64,000 nucleotides of DNA from Candidatus Edwardsbacteria bacterium (GTDB taxonomy: Bacteria; Edwardsbacteria; AC1; EtOH8): positions 62,001 to 126,000 of the forward strand of contig JAVHLB010000003.1 of NCBI GenBank assembly GCA_031082425.1, given 5' to 3'. Every line of letters begins with the position of its first letter. The stretch's first letter is position 1. This document shows positions 42,497 to 50,077 of the stretch, piece after piece. Under the pieces are notes generated by a model that saw nothing but the letters and a program-made list of their open reading frames with translations, had not been told where the DNA came from and did not search any database. The position numbers were made by a program, and so were the translations under genes.

Positions 42497-44035
42497 ATGC
42501 TTATGAAACAAAGACTTGTCCTTGCCGGCAATAGCCTGAAGCCGGAAATACTGGAGAAGATTGCCTTGGAGCCGGCGGTCATTTCATTGTCTCCGCAGGC
42601 GCTGGCCCGTATCAATTCCGGACGCAGGGTGGTGGAGAAGATCATCAAGGAGAACCGGACGGTATACGGCATCACCACCGGGTTCGGCAAGTTCGCCGAG
42701 GTCAGGATCTCATTGGAAGAGATAGACAAGCTCCAGGAGAACCTTATCAGGAGCCACGCCACCGGGGTAGGGCGGCTGTTCCAGCCTTATCAGGTTCGGG
42801 CCGTCATGCTGCTGCAGGCCAACCAGCTGGCCAAGGGGGCTTCCGGCGTACGGCCGGTGGTGGTCCAGCAGCTATTGGGGCTTTTGAACAACGACATCAT
42901 CCCGCTGGTCCCGCAGCAGGGTTCGGTGGGGGCCTCGGGGGACCTTTCCCCCATGGCCCATATCGGGCTGGTGCTGATCGGCCGGGGGCGGGCCTTTTAT
43001 ATGGGCCGGATAGTCAGCGGCGCCGAGGCCCTGAAAAAGGCCGGAATGAGACCGCTGGTGCTCAAAGCCAAGGAGGGCCTGGCCATCACCAACGGCACCG
43101 AGGTGATGACCGCGGTGGGCATACTGAACCTGCTGGAGGCCGTAAAACTCTGCAAAATATCCGATATCGCCGGGGCCATGTCTTTGGAGGCCCTGCGGGG
43201 CACCGACAAGGCCTTTGACCCCCGGATCCATGCCTTGCGGCCGCACCGCGGGCAGCAGGAATCTGCCGAGAACCTCAGGAGGCTTCTGGCCGGCAGTCAG
43301 ATAAGAAAGTCCCATAAGGATTGTCAAAAGGTGCAGGATCCCTACTCCCTGCGCTGCATGCCCCAGGTGCACGGGGCCACCAAGACCGCTTTGATGCATG
43401 TCCGCCAGGTGCTGGAAACGGAGATCAACTCGGTCACCGACAATCCACTGGTATTTGTGAAAGAGCACGAAGTGCTCTCGGGCGGGAATTTCCACGGGCA
43501 GCCGGTGGCCCTGGCCATGGATTACCTGGGCATCGCTGCGGCCGAACTGGCCGACATCTCCGAGCGCCGTCTGGCCAGGCTTTTGGACGCTTCGCTGTCC
43601 GGCCTGCCGGGCTTTTTGACCCAGCAGGGCGGCTTGAATTCCGGGCTGATGATAATCCAGAACACCGCCGCCTCTCTGGTCTCCGAGAACAAGGTCCTGG
43701 CCCATCCCTCCTCGGTGGACTCCATCCCCACCTCGGCCAACCAGGAGGACCATGTCTCCATGGGCACCATCGGAGCCCGCAAGGCCGGGCAGATCTGCGA
43801 CAACGTGCGCTATGTGCTGGCCTGCGAACTGCTGGCCGCCGCCCAGGGCCTGGAGTTCCTCAAACCGCTGAAACCGGGTAAGGGGGTGGGGGCGGCCTAT
43901 GCGGCCGTTCGTTCAGCAGTGAAAGCGTTCAAGCATGACCGGGAGTTTCACCTGGACATTGAAGCGATCAATGACATGATCCTGGACCGGTCGTTATTGG
44001 AAGCGGTGGAGAAGAGCATAGGAAAACTCAAATAA
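42497..44035 (+). CDS. hutH: Histidine ammonia-lyase
   Basis: About 510 residues (ATG 42497 or 42503). It removes ammonia from L-histidine to give urocanate. The self-cyclising MIO triad is Ala146-Ser147-Gly148 in GSVGASGDLSPM. The histidine-specificity pair Ser-His is in RSHATGVG, the active-site Tyr is in TVYGITTGFG, and NQEDHVSMG carries the Glu/His of true HALs. First gene of the hut operon; a palindromic repeat and a paralogue follow. Confidence 0.96.
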   Translation: MLMKQRLVLAGNSLKPEILEKIALEPAVISLSPQALARINSGRRVVEKIIKENRTVYGITTGFGKFAEVRISLEEIDKLQENLIRSHATGVGRLFQPYQVRAVMLLQANQLAKGASGVRPVVVQQLLGLLNNDIIPLVPQQGSVGASGDLSPMAHIGLVLIGRGRAFYMGRIVSGAEALKKAGMRPLVLKAKEGLAITNGTEVMTAVGILNLLEAVKLCKISDIAGAMSLEALRGTDKAFDPRIHALRPHRGQQESAENLRRLLAGSQIRKSHKDCQKVQDPYSLRCMPQVHGATKTALMHVRQVLETEINSVTDNPLVFVKEHEVLSGGNFHGQPVALAMDYLGIAAAELADISERRLARLLDASLSGLPGFLTQQGGLNSGLMIIQNTAASLVSENKVLAHPSSVDSIPTSANQEDHVSMGTIGARKAGQICDNVRYVLACELLAAAQGLEFLKPLKPGKGVGAAYAAVRSAVKAFKHDREFHLDIEAINDMILDRSLLEAVEKSIGKLK

Positions 44036-44038
44036 CCC

Positions 44039-44092
44039 AACTCAACCCCCTGCCACTTCTATTGCAAGAGAAGGGGAGAGAGGGGATGAGTT
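44039..44092. repeat. Palindromic repeat, family AACTCAACCCC, copy 1
   Basis: Imperfect inverted repeat with outer arms AACTCAACCCCCT (44039-44051) and AGGGGATGAGTT (44081-44092). It is nearly the same as the copy at 62231-62287. An in-frame ATG at 44086 lies inside its right arm, so that ATG is probably not the native start of the downstream lyase. Confidence 0.75.
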
Positions 44093-44121
44093 TAAAGAAT
44101 AGATTGCAGGAGAACAATAAA

Positions 44122-45645
44122 ATGTCCATCATACTCAACGGTTCCGGTTTGACCATCGAAAAAATGGTCAGGATCGCCCGGCACAACGAAAAGGTGGAGC
44201 TGGCCCCCGAGGCCCTGGAACGGATCAAGAAATGCCGGGCCATGCTGGAGAAGAAGATCGAAGCCCATGAGATCATGTACGGAGTCAACACCGGGATCGG
44301 AGAATTCTCCGAAGTAGTTTTAAACGACGACCAGGTCAGGGATTTCCAAAAGTACCTGATATACAATCACGCCGCCGGGATCGGCGATCCGGCTCCCATC
44401 GAATATGTTCGCGGCGCCATGGCCGGGCGGATCAACGTCCACGCCCACGGCAACTCCGGCATCCGCCCCGAGATCACTCTGACCTTGGTGGAGATGCTGA
44501 ACAAGGGGGTCACGCCTTATGTCTGCCAGAAGGGTTCGGTCGGTGCCTGCGGCGACCTGGCGCCCATGTCCCAGATAGCCCTGCTTCTTTTGGGAGAGGG
44601 CCAGGCCTATTACCAGGGACAGCTGTTGCCGGGCAAAGAGGCCATGGACCAGGCCGGCATCAAGATCCCCGGCCTGCAGGCCCGGGACGGGCTGGGCACC
44701 ATCAACGGCTCCAACGTGCTGACCGCCATGAGCGCCATCTTCCTGTATGACGCCAACCGCTGGCTTAAGCAGGCCGAGATCGCGGCCGCCATGTCGCTGG
44801 AGGCCCTGAAAGCCAACATGAAGCCGTACATCGCAAAACTGCACGAGGCCCGGGGCTTCAAGGGTGCGGTGCGCAGCGCGGCGGCCATCCGCAAGATGGT
44901 GGCCGACGGCGACCTCAACGAGGGCCGGGTCAAGTGCAAGGTCCAGGACGCCTATTCCATGCGCTCCACCCCCCAGGTGATCGGGGCGGCCCACGATGCC
45001 TTGGCCTACGCCCGGTCCCAGGTGGAGATCGAACTGAACGGGGTGGGGGACAATCCCATCTTCTTCCCGGAGGAGAACCTCCAACTGTCCGGGGCCAATT
45101 TCCAGGGTTCGCCGGTGGGGGTGCCGATGGACATGGCCGGATACTGCATCACCATGGTCAGCGCCCTGTCCGAGCGCCGGATGAACCGGCTCAACAACCC
45201 GGCCCTCAGCGTGGGACTGCCGGCATTTTTGACCAAAAGCGGAGGAATGTTCTCCGGACTGATGCTTTCCCAGTACACCGCCGACACCCTGATAGTGGAG
45301 CAGAAGATCCTTTCCACCCCGGCCTCGATCCAGTCCATCCCGGCGGCGGCCGACCAGGAGGATTTCGTCTCCATGGGCATGAACACCGCCATCAAGAATT
45401 TCCAGATACTGGACAACGCCTATGGCATATTGGGCATCGAAATGATGGCCGCCGCCCAGGCCCTGGATCTGCGCGACTACAAGTTCGGAACCGGCACCGC
45501 CAAGGCCAAAGAGATCGTCCGCAAACAGGTGGATTTCCTGGAGATCGACCGGCCGCTATACAAGGACCACACCGCCATGAAGGAGCTGGTCAGGTCGGGA
45601 GAAGTGCTGGAGGAAGTGGAGAAGGCCGTGGGGAGCCTGGAATAA
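44122..45645 (+). CDS. Histidine/aromatic ammonia-lyase paralogue with Cys in the MIO triad
   Basis: 507 residues from ATG 44122 (AGGAGA eight bases upstream; family N-terminus MSIILNGSGLTI starts here). The fold and active-site Tyr (IMYGVNTGIG) of MIO lyases are present. The triad is Ala142-Cys143-Gly144 in GSVGACGDLAPMS rather than Ala-Ser-Gly. The substrate pair is Asn-His (YNHAAGIG) rather than Ser-His, and the HAL motif QEDHVSMG reads QEDFVSMG. It could be a second histidase or act on another amino acid. Position between hutH and hutU favours histidine metabolism, but the changes leave the substrate open. Confidence 0.88.
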   Translation: MSIILNGSGLTIEKMVRIARHNEKVELAPEALERIKKCRAMLEKKIEAHEIMYGVNTGIGEFSEVVLNDDQVRDFQKYLIYNHAAGIGDPAPIEYVRGAMAGRINVHAHGNSGIRPEITLTLVEMLNKGVTPYVCQKGSVGACGDLAPMSQIALLLLGEGQAYYQGQLLPGKEAMDQAGIKIPGLQARDGLGTINGSNVLTAMSAIFLYDANRWLKQAEIAAAMSLEALKANMKPYIAKLHEARGFKGAVRSAAAIRKMVADGDLNEGRVKCKVQDAYSMRSTPQVIGAAHDALAYARSQVEIELNGVGDNPIFFPEENLQLSGANFQGSPVGVPMDMAGYCITMVSALSERRMNRLNNPALSVGLPAFLTKSGGMFSGLMLSQYTADTLIVEQKILSTPASIQSIPAAADQEDFVSMGMNTAIKNFQILDNAYGILGIEMMAAAQALDLRDYKFGTGTAKAKEIVRKQVDFLEIDRPLYKDHTAMKELVRSGEVLEEVEKAVGSLE

Positions 45646-45694
45646 CCCCACCCTTTCCCTCCCTCCCCTCGAAGGGAGGGAAAGGGAGAGGTTA
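45643..45694. repeat. Palindromic repeat between the second lyase and the M48 gene
   Basis: Arms 45643-45664 and 45673-45694 (outer TAACC/GGTTA, inner CCCTTTCCCTCCCT/AGGGAGGGAAAGGG) form a 22-bp imperfect stem. The left arm includes the stop codon of the lyase gene. C/G-rich composition resembles the copies at 44039, 50133 and 62231. Confidence 0.75.
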
Positions 45695-45735
45695 TGAAAT
45701 TAATGCAACAAAACTTGACGGCAATTATCTGAAAT

Positions 45736-47013
45736 ATGATTTTAATAATCGGCATCCTGGTCTTCGGCTACCTGGTCTCCAGCCTGCTGTCCGGGTTGAA
45801 CCTGGCGCACCTCAACGCCAGCATCCAGAGGGGCCTGCCACCGGAGGTCTCGGATCTGTTTGATGCCACAAAGGTGGCTCAGATCGCCGAGTATACCGGG
45901 GCCAAGACCAGGCTGGGATACGGGAGCGAGTTCGTGTCAACCGCGGTGGTGATAATTCTGTTTGCCGCCGGGATAGTACCGCAGATAACGCTATGGGCCG
46001 ATGCGCTGGCAGTCGCCCCGCTGCTGCAGGGCCTGGCGGTAATGCTTATTTTGATGCTGATCGGCTACCTTACAGGCCTGCCAGCCTCGCTCTATTCCGA
46101 TTTTAAGTTGGAAAAGAAATACGGGTTTTCCACCATCACCATCAAGACCTGGCTGGGGGATCAGGTAAAGAGTTTGCTGGTCTCGGGCGTTTTGATGGGC
46201 CTGCTGTTCTCCGGTTTCTACCTTTTCATCAACTGGCTGGGAAACTGGTGGTGGCTGGCGGCCTGGGGACTGGTGGTGGCATTCACTTTCCTCATGATAT
46301 TCCTGTCGCCGGTGGTTTTGATGCCGCTGTTCAACAAGTTCGTGCCGCTGGAGGACGAGGAGCTTAAGAACAATATACTCGACATGGCAAAGAAAGCCGA
46401 TTTCCCCCTGGCCGGGGTCTTCCAGATGGACGCCTCCAAGCGCAGCACCCATGACAACGCCTTTTTCACCGGAATGGGGAATACCCGGCGGATAGTGTTT
46501 TATGATACCATGGTAAAAAGCTACAGCCACCAGGAACTCTTGTCGGTGATGGGCCACGAGATCGGGCACTGGAAAGAGAAGCACGTTTTCAAGCTGATAT
46601 TAACCGTATCGGTTTTCTCCGGCATCTTGCTGTTCTTGGCATCGCGGATACTGGTTCATCCCTGGATATACAACGCCATCGGCCTGGGGGATCTTTTCGA
46701 AAGGATAGGCTTCAACGGGGCCCTGGTCGGGGTGGCATTGTATGTGGCGGCCATATTGTTCGAGCCGCTGAATCTTCTGCTATCGCCGATCATGAACTGG
46801 CTGTCCCGCAGATATGAGTACCAATCCGATGCCTATTCACTGAAACTGAACCCCTCAGCGGCGGATATGAAGGGGGCATTGATAAAATTAAGCCAGAAGA
46901 ACCTGAGCAATCTGTTCCCGCACCCGTTATATGTGATCTTCCACTATTCCCACCCGCCGCTGCTGGCCAGGCTGAAGGCCATAGACGAAATAACACGTAA
47001 GGGCAATTCATGA
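45736..47013 (+). CDS. M48-family (Ste24/CAAX-type) membrane zinc protease
   Basis: 425 residues, about seven membrane segments. The zinc motif HEIGH is in MGHEIGHWKEKH near residue 275; the third ligand Glu is in EYQSDAYSLKL, and the conserved Asn of STHDNAFFTGMG is present. This is the Ste24p/CAAX prenyl protease 1 type of M48 peptidase, in bacteria a membrane-protein quality-control protease. No ribosome site is seen before ATG 45736. The last codons (KGNS and TGA) are formed by a palindromic repeat. Its place in a histidine-degradation operon is unexplained. Confidence 0.9.
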   Translation: MILIIGILVFGYLVSSLLSGLNLAHLNASIQRGLPPEVSDLFDATKVAQIAEYTGAKTRLGYGSEFVSTAVVIILFAAGIVPQITLWADALAVAPLLQGLAVMLILMLIGYLTGLPASLYSDFKLEKKYGFSTITIKTWLGDQVKSLLVSGVLMGLLFSGFYLFINWLGNWWWLAAWGLVVAFTFLMIFLSPVVLMPLFNKFVPLEDEELKNNILDMAKKADFPLAGVFQMDASKRSTHDNAFFTGMGNTRRIVFYDTMVKSYSHQELLSVMGHEIGHWKEKHVFKLILTVSVFSGILLFLASRILVHPWIYNAIGLGDLFERIGFNGALVGVALYVAAILFEPLNLLLSPIMNWLSRRYEYQSDAYSLKLNPSAADMKGALIKLSQKNLSNLFPHPLYVIFHYSHPPLLARLKAIDEITRKGNS

Positions 47014-47020
47014 ATTGCCC
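47001..47020. repeat. Perfect 20-bp palindrome spanning the M48 gene stop codon
   Basis: GGGCAATTCA (47001-47010) followed by its exact reverse complement TGAATTGCCC (47011-47020). It is related to the AGGGGCGAT palindrome at 3671-3694. It overlaps the last three sense codons and the TGA of the protease gene. Confidence 0.75.
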
Positions 47021-47055
47021 CGACAATAAAGTAACATAGATCGAGGACCAGATAA

Positions 47056-48705
47056 ATGCCCAAGATGATCCATTCCCCCCACGGCACCAGGATCTCCTGC
47101 CAGGGCTGGCAGCAGGAAGCTGCCATGCGGATGCTGATGAACAACCTGGACCCGGCGGTGGCCGAGAGGCCGGAGGACCTGATAGTCTACGGCGGCAACG
47201 GCCGGGCGGCCCGCAACTGGGACTGCTACCAGGCCATCATCAAGTCCCTCAAGAAACTTAAGGAGGACGAGACACTGCTGGTGCAGTCCGGCAAGCCGGT
47301 GGGCATCCTGCAGACCCATCCCCATTGCCCCCGGGTGCTGATCGCCAACTCCAACCTGGTGCCCCATTGGGCCAACTGGGATTATTTCCGCAAGCTGGAG
47401 GCGCTGGGCCTGATCATGTACGGCCAGATGACCGCCGGCAGCTGGATATACATCGGAACCCAAGGCATTCTCCAAGGCACTTACGAGACCTTCGGGGCCC
47501 TGGCTCAAAAACATTTCGGCGGCACTCTAAAGGGAAAGTGGGTGCTGACCGGCGGCATGGGCGGGATGTCCGGGGCCCAGCCCTTGTCCGTTACCATGAA
47601 TGAGGGCGTGATCCTGGACGTGGAGGTGGACCCGTCCCGAATCCAGAAGCGCTTGGACAGCGGTTACTGCGATGTGATGGTGGATGATCTGGACAAGGCC
47701 CTAAAGCTGGTCTTCGAATATGTAAAAAAGGGGGAGCCCCTTTCCATCGGTCTGGTGGGCAATTGCGCCGAGGTGCATCCGGAACTGGTGCGGCGGGGCG
47801 TGATCCCCGACGTGGTCACCGACCAGACCTCGGCCCACGACGAGCTGAACGGCTACGTGCCGCACCGGATGACCCTGGCCCAGGCCAACGAATTAAGAAA
47901 GAACGATCCCGAAGCTTATAAGCGGAAATCCTACGAGGCCATGGCCATCCACATGCAGGCCATGCTGGACATGCAGAAGCAGGGAGCCATCGCCTTCGAC
48001 TACGGCAACAATATCCGGGGCCAGGCGGTGAAGCACGGGGTCAAGAACGCCTTCGACGTGCCGGGATTCGTGCCGGAGTACATCCGCGACCTGTTCTGCG
48101 AGGGCAAGGGGCCGTTCCGCTGGGCGGCGCTGTCCGGAGACCCCAGGGATATCGCGGTGACCGACGAAGCGGTGTTGAAGCTTTTCCCCAAGAATGCCCA
48201 TCTGGCCCGCTGGATCAAGATGGCCCAGAAGAAAGTGCATTTCCAGGGCCTGCCGGCCAGAATATGCTGGCTGGGATATGGTGAACGCGACAAGGCCGGC
48301 CTGCTGTTCAACGACCTGGTGAAAAAGGGAAAGATCAAGGCTCCCATCGTCATCGGCCGGGACCACCTGGACTGCGGCTCGGTGGCCTCGCCCAACCGCG
48401 AGACCGAGGCCATGAAGGACGGCAGTGACGCCATCGCCGACTGGCCGCTGCTGAACGCCATGGTCAACGTGGCTTCCGGGGCCTCCTGGGTCTCCATCCA
48501 CCACGGCGGGGGAGTGGGGATAGGGTATTCCATCCACGCCGGCCAGGTGACGGTGGCCGACGGGACCAAGGAGATGGCCAAGCGGATAGAGCGGGTGCTG
48601 ACCAACGACCCGGGAATGGGCATTCTGCGCCACGTGGACGCGGGATATGGCATTGCCAAGCAGGTGGCGAAAAAGAAAAAGGTCAAGATACCGATGATGA
48701 AATGA
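47056..48705 (+). CDS. hutU: Urocanate hydratase
   Basis: 549 residues. It converts urocanate to imidazolonepropionate with tightly bound NAD+. Family blocks are SCQGWQQEAAMRMLMNNLDP, IVYGGNGRAARNW, NSNLVPHWANWD, the NAD-binding GGMGGMSGAQPL, the conserved YCDVM Cys region (SGYCDVMVDDLDKAL) and HHGGGVGIGYSIHAG. Length is typical and the gene is complete. A copy of the hutI start lies 14 bases after its stop. Confidence 0.96.
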   Translation: MPKMIHSPHGTRISCQGWQQEAAMRMLMNNLDPAVAERPEDLIVYGGNGRAARNWDCYQAIIKSLKKLKEDETLLVQSGKPVGILQTHPHCPRVLIANSNLVPHWANWDYFRKLEALGLIMYGQMTAGSWIYIGTQGILQGTYETFGALAQKHFGGTLKGKWVLTGGMGGMSGAQPLSVTMNEGVILDVEVDPSRIQKRLDSGYCDVMVDDLDKALKLVFEYVKKGEPLSIGLVGNCAEVHPELVRRGVIPDVVTDQTSAHDELNGYVPHRMTLAQANELRKNDPEAYKRKSYEAMAIHMQAMLDMQKQGAIAFDYGNNIRGQAVKHGVKNAFDVPGFVPEYIRDLFCEGKGPFRWAALSGDPRDIAVTDEAVLKLFPKNAHLARWIKMAQKKVHFQGLPARICWLGYGERDKAGLLFNDLVKKGKIKAPIVIGRDHLDCGSVASPNRETEAMKDGSDAIADWPLLNAMVNVASGASWVSIHHGGGVGIGYSIHAGQVTVADGTKEMAKRIERVLTNDPGMGILRHVDAGYGIAKQVAKKKKVKIPMMK

Positions 48706-48719
48706 ATTTTCCAGTTATA

Positions 48720-48754
48720 ATGCACCCCATCATCCAACATATCGGCCAACTGCT
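48720..48754 (+). pseudogene. Orphan copy of the hutI 5' end (35-bp direct repeat, copy A)
   Basis: 48720-48754 matches 50043-50077 at 33 of 35 bases (two C/T differences). It would encode MHPIIQHIGQLL, the N-terminus of HutI (MHLIIQHIGQLL), then runs into unrelated sequence. It marks the position, 14 bases after hutU, where hutI originally began before a 1.3-kb segment was inserted. Confidence 0.85.
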
Positions 48755-48807
48755 ATGCTATTCAATTTTATTAGTATCAACCAAACTTTAGCCAAAGGAG
48801 ATCGTCA

Positions 48808-50037
48808 ATGAAAAAGTTCTCCCTCATCGCCATCGCGTTTATGATAGCCCTCCAATTGGGCTGCGGCAAAGACCCAACCGGGATAAGCACCGGAACCATC
48901 AAAGGCAAGATTTCCGATGCGGCCACCAACGGAGCGATTGCGGGCGTTGTGATCTCTACCTCTCCGGCCAGCAGTTCGGTGACAACCGGTGACGACGGTT
49001 ATTACCAGATCGATGAAATCAAGGCCGGGGCATATACGGTGCTGGCTGCCAAATCCGGATATACCAGCGCTACGGCCAATGTCACGGTCGATGCCGGAAA
49101 AATAACCAACGCAAACTTAGCCCTGGTCGTGGTGACAGCGGTTCCATCGGTTCCAGTGCTGGTCACCCCGCACGATACCGTTTCATCGGTCGTGCTGTGC
49201 CCGACTTTCAATTGGAATCCCAGCAGCGGCGCCGCCAGTTATTGCATACAGATAGCAAAGGACAGCAGCTTCACGATATTGGCCGCCGGTCAGGCCGGTT
49301 TATATATCAATTGTTTCGCGTCCCCATCATTGGCCGAATCCACCACCTATTACTGGAGGGTCAATGCCAGCAATTCCATAGGGACTTCGGCCTGGTCTGC
49401 GGTGTGGAGATTTGCCACCGGTTCATCGGCCACCGGCAATACAAAGCCAAACCAACCGACAACTCCGATCGGTCCCGCTACCGGTTTCCGGAATCAATCA
49501 TACGAATTCGATTTCACCTGCTCAGATCCTGACGGCGATCCGCTTTATTTCCGGGCTGATTGGAGCGATGGTACTCCGATGATTTGGACCAATGATTATT
49601 ATGGGTGGAGCACTTATGCATTGCCCCACACCTTTAAGGCCTTGGGCACATTTCCCATTCGTGTTCAAGCCATGGACATATATGGCGATACCAGTCTTTG
49701 GTCAGCACAAACCTCAATTACGATAATCAACGCAAACCCAAGCTTCTCAAATTATTATGTTTATCCCAGTGACGGCTCCACTTGTTATTACTCACCGATA
49801 AATTTCGATTGGGATTGCACTGATCCCGATATACCCTATGATACCCTGTCATACGACATGTACTTAGATACATTGAATCCTCCGGTAAAACTCCAGGTAT
49901 CCAACCTTTCTTCATCACAGTATACCTTAAGTACAATAACCAATGCCAAAACGTATTATTGGAAGATTGTGGCAAAGGATCGTTTTGGGGGCGTTACCAA
50001 CAGTTCTATATGGAGTTTTTATAAAACCGCCAAATAA
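48808..50037 (+). CDS. Lipoprotein with carboxypeptidase-regulatory, FN3 and PKD-like domains
   Basis: 409 residues. Lipoprotein signal (IALQLGCGKD). Domains in order: a carboxypeptidase-regulatory-like fold at about 30-105 (GTIKGKISDAATNGAIAGVVI ... GYYQIDEIKAGAYTVLAAKSGY), a fibronectin-III-like domain at about 110-205 (PTFNWNPSSGAASYCIQIAKD ... YYWRVNASNSIG), a PKD-like domain at about 215-310 (SYEFDFTCSDPDGDPLYFRADW) and a further FN3-like domain to the end. It is more AT-rich than the hut genes and sits exactly between two copies of the hutI start, so it is an insertion unrelated to histidine breakdown. AAAGGAG precedes the ATG. Confidence 0.85.
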   Translation: MKKFSLIAIAFMIALQLGCGKDPTGISTGTIKGKISDAATNGAIAGVVISTSPASSSVTTGDDGYYQIDEIKAGAYTVLAAKSGYTSATANVTVDAGKITNANLALVVVTAVPSVPVLVTPHDTVSSVVLCPTFNWNPSSGAASYCIQIAKDSSFTILAAGQAGLYINCFASPSLAESTTYYWRVNASNSIGTSAWSAVWRFATGSSATGNTKPNQPTTPIGPATGFRNQSYEFDFTCSDPDGDPLYFRADWSDGTPMIWTNDYYGWSTYALPHTFKALGTFPIRVQAMDIYGDTSLWSAQTSITIINANPSFSNYYVYPSDGSTCYYSPINFDWDCTDPDIPYDTLSYDMYLDTLNPPVKLQVSNLSSSQYTLSTITNAKTYYWKIVAKDRFGGVTNSSIWSFYKTAK

Positions 50038-50042
50038 AACCA

Positions 50043-50077
50043 ATGCACCTCATCATTCAACATATCGGCCAACTGCT
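50043..50077 (+). repeat. 35-bp direct repeat, copy B (start of hutI)
   Basis: Second member of the repeat whose first copy is at 48720-48754; together they bracket a segment of 1288 bases. This copy is the functional hutI N-terminus. Confidence 0.85.

Noticed and set aside
44086..44121. Earlier ATG for the second ammonia-lyase
   Set aside because: It lies in the arm of a palindromic repeat and adds residues foreign to the family; ATG 44122 has its own ribosome site.
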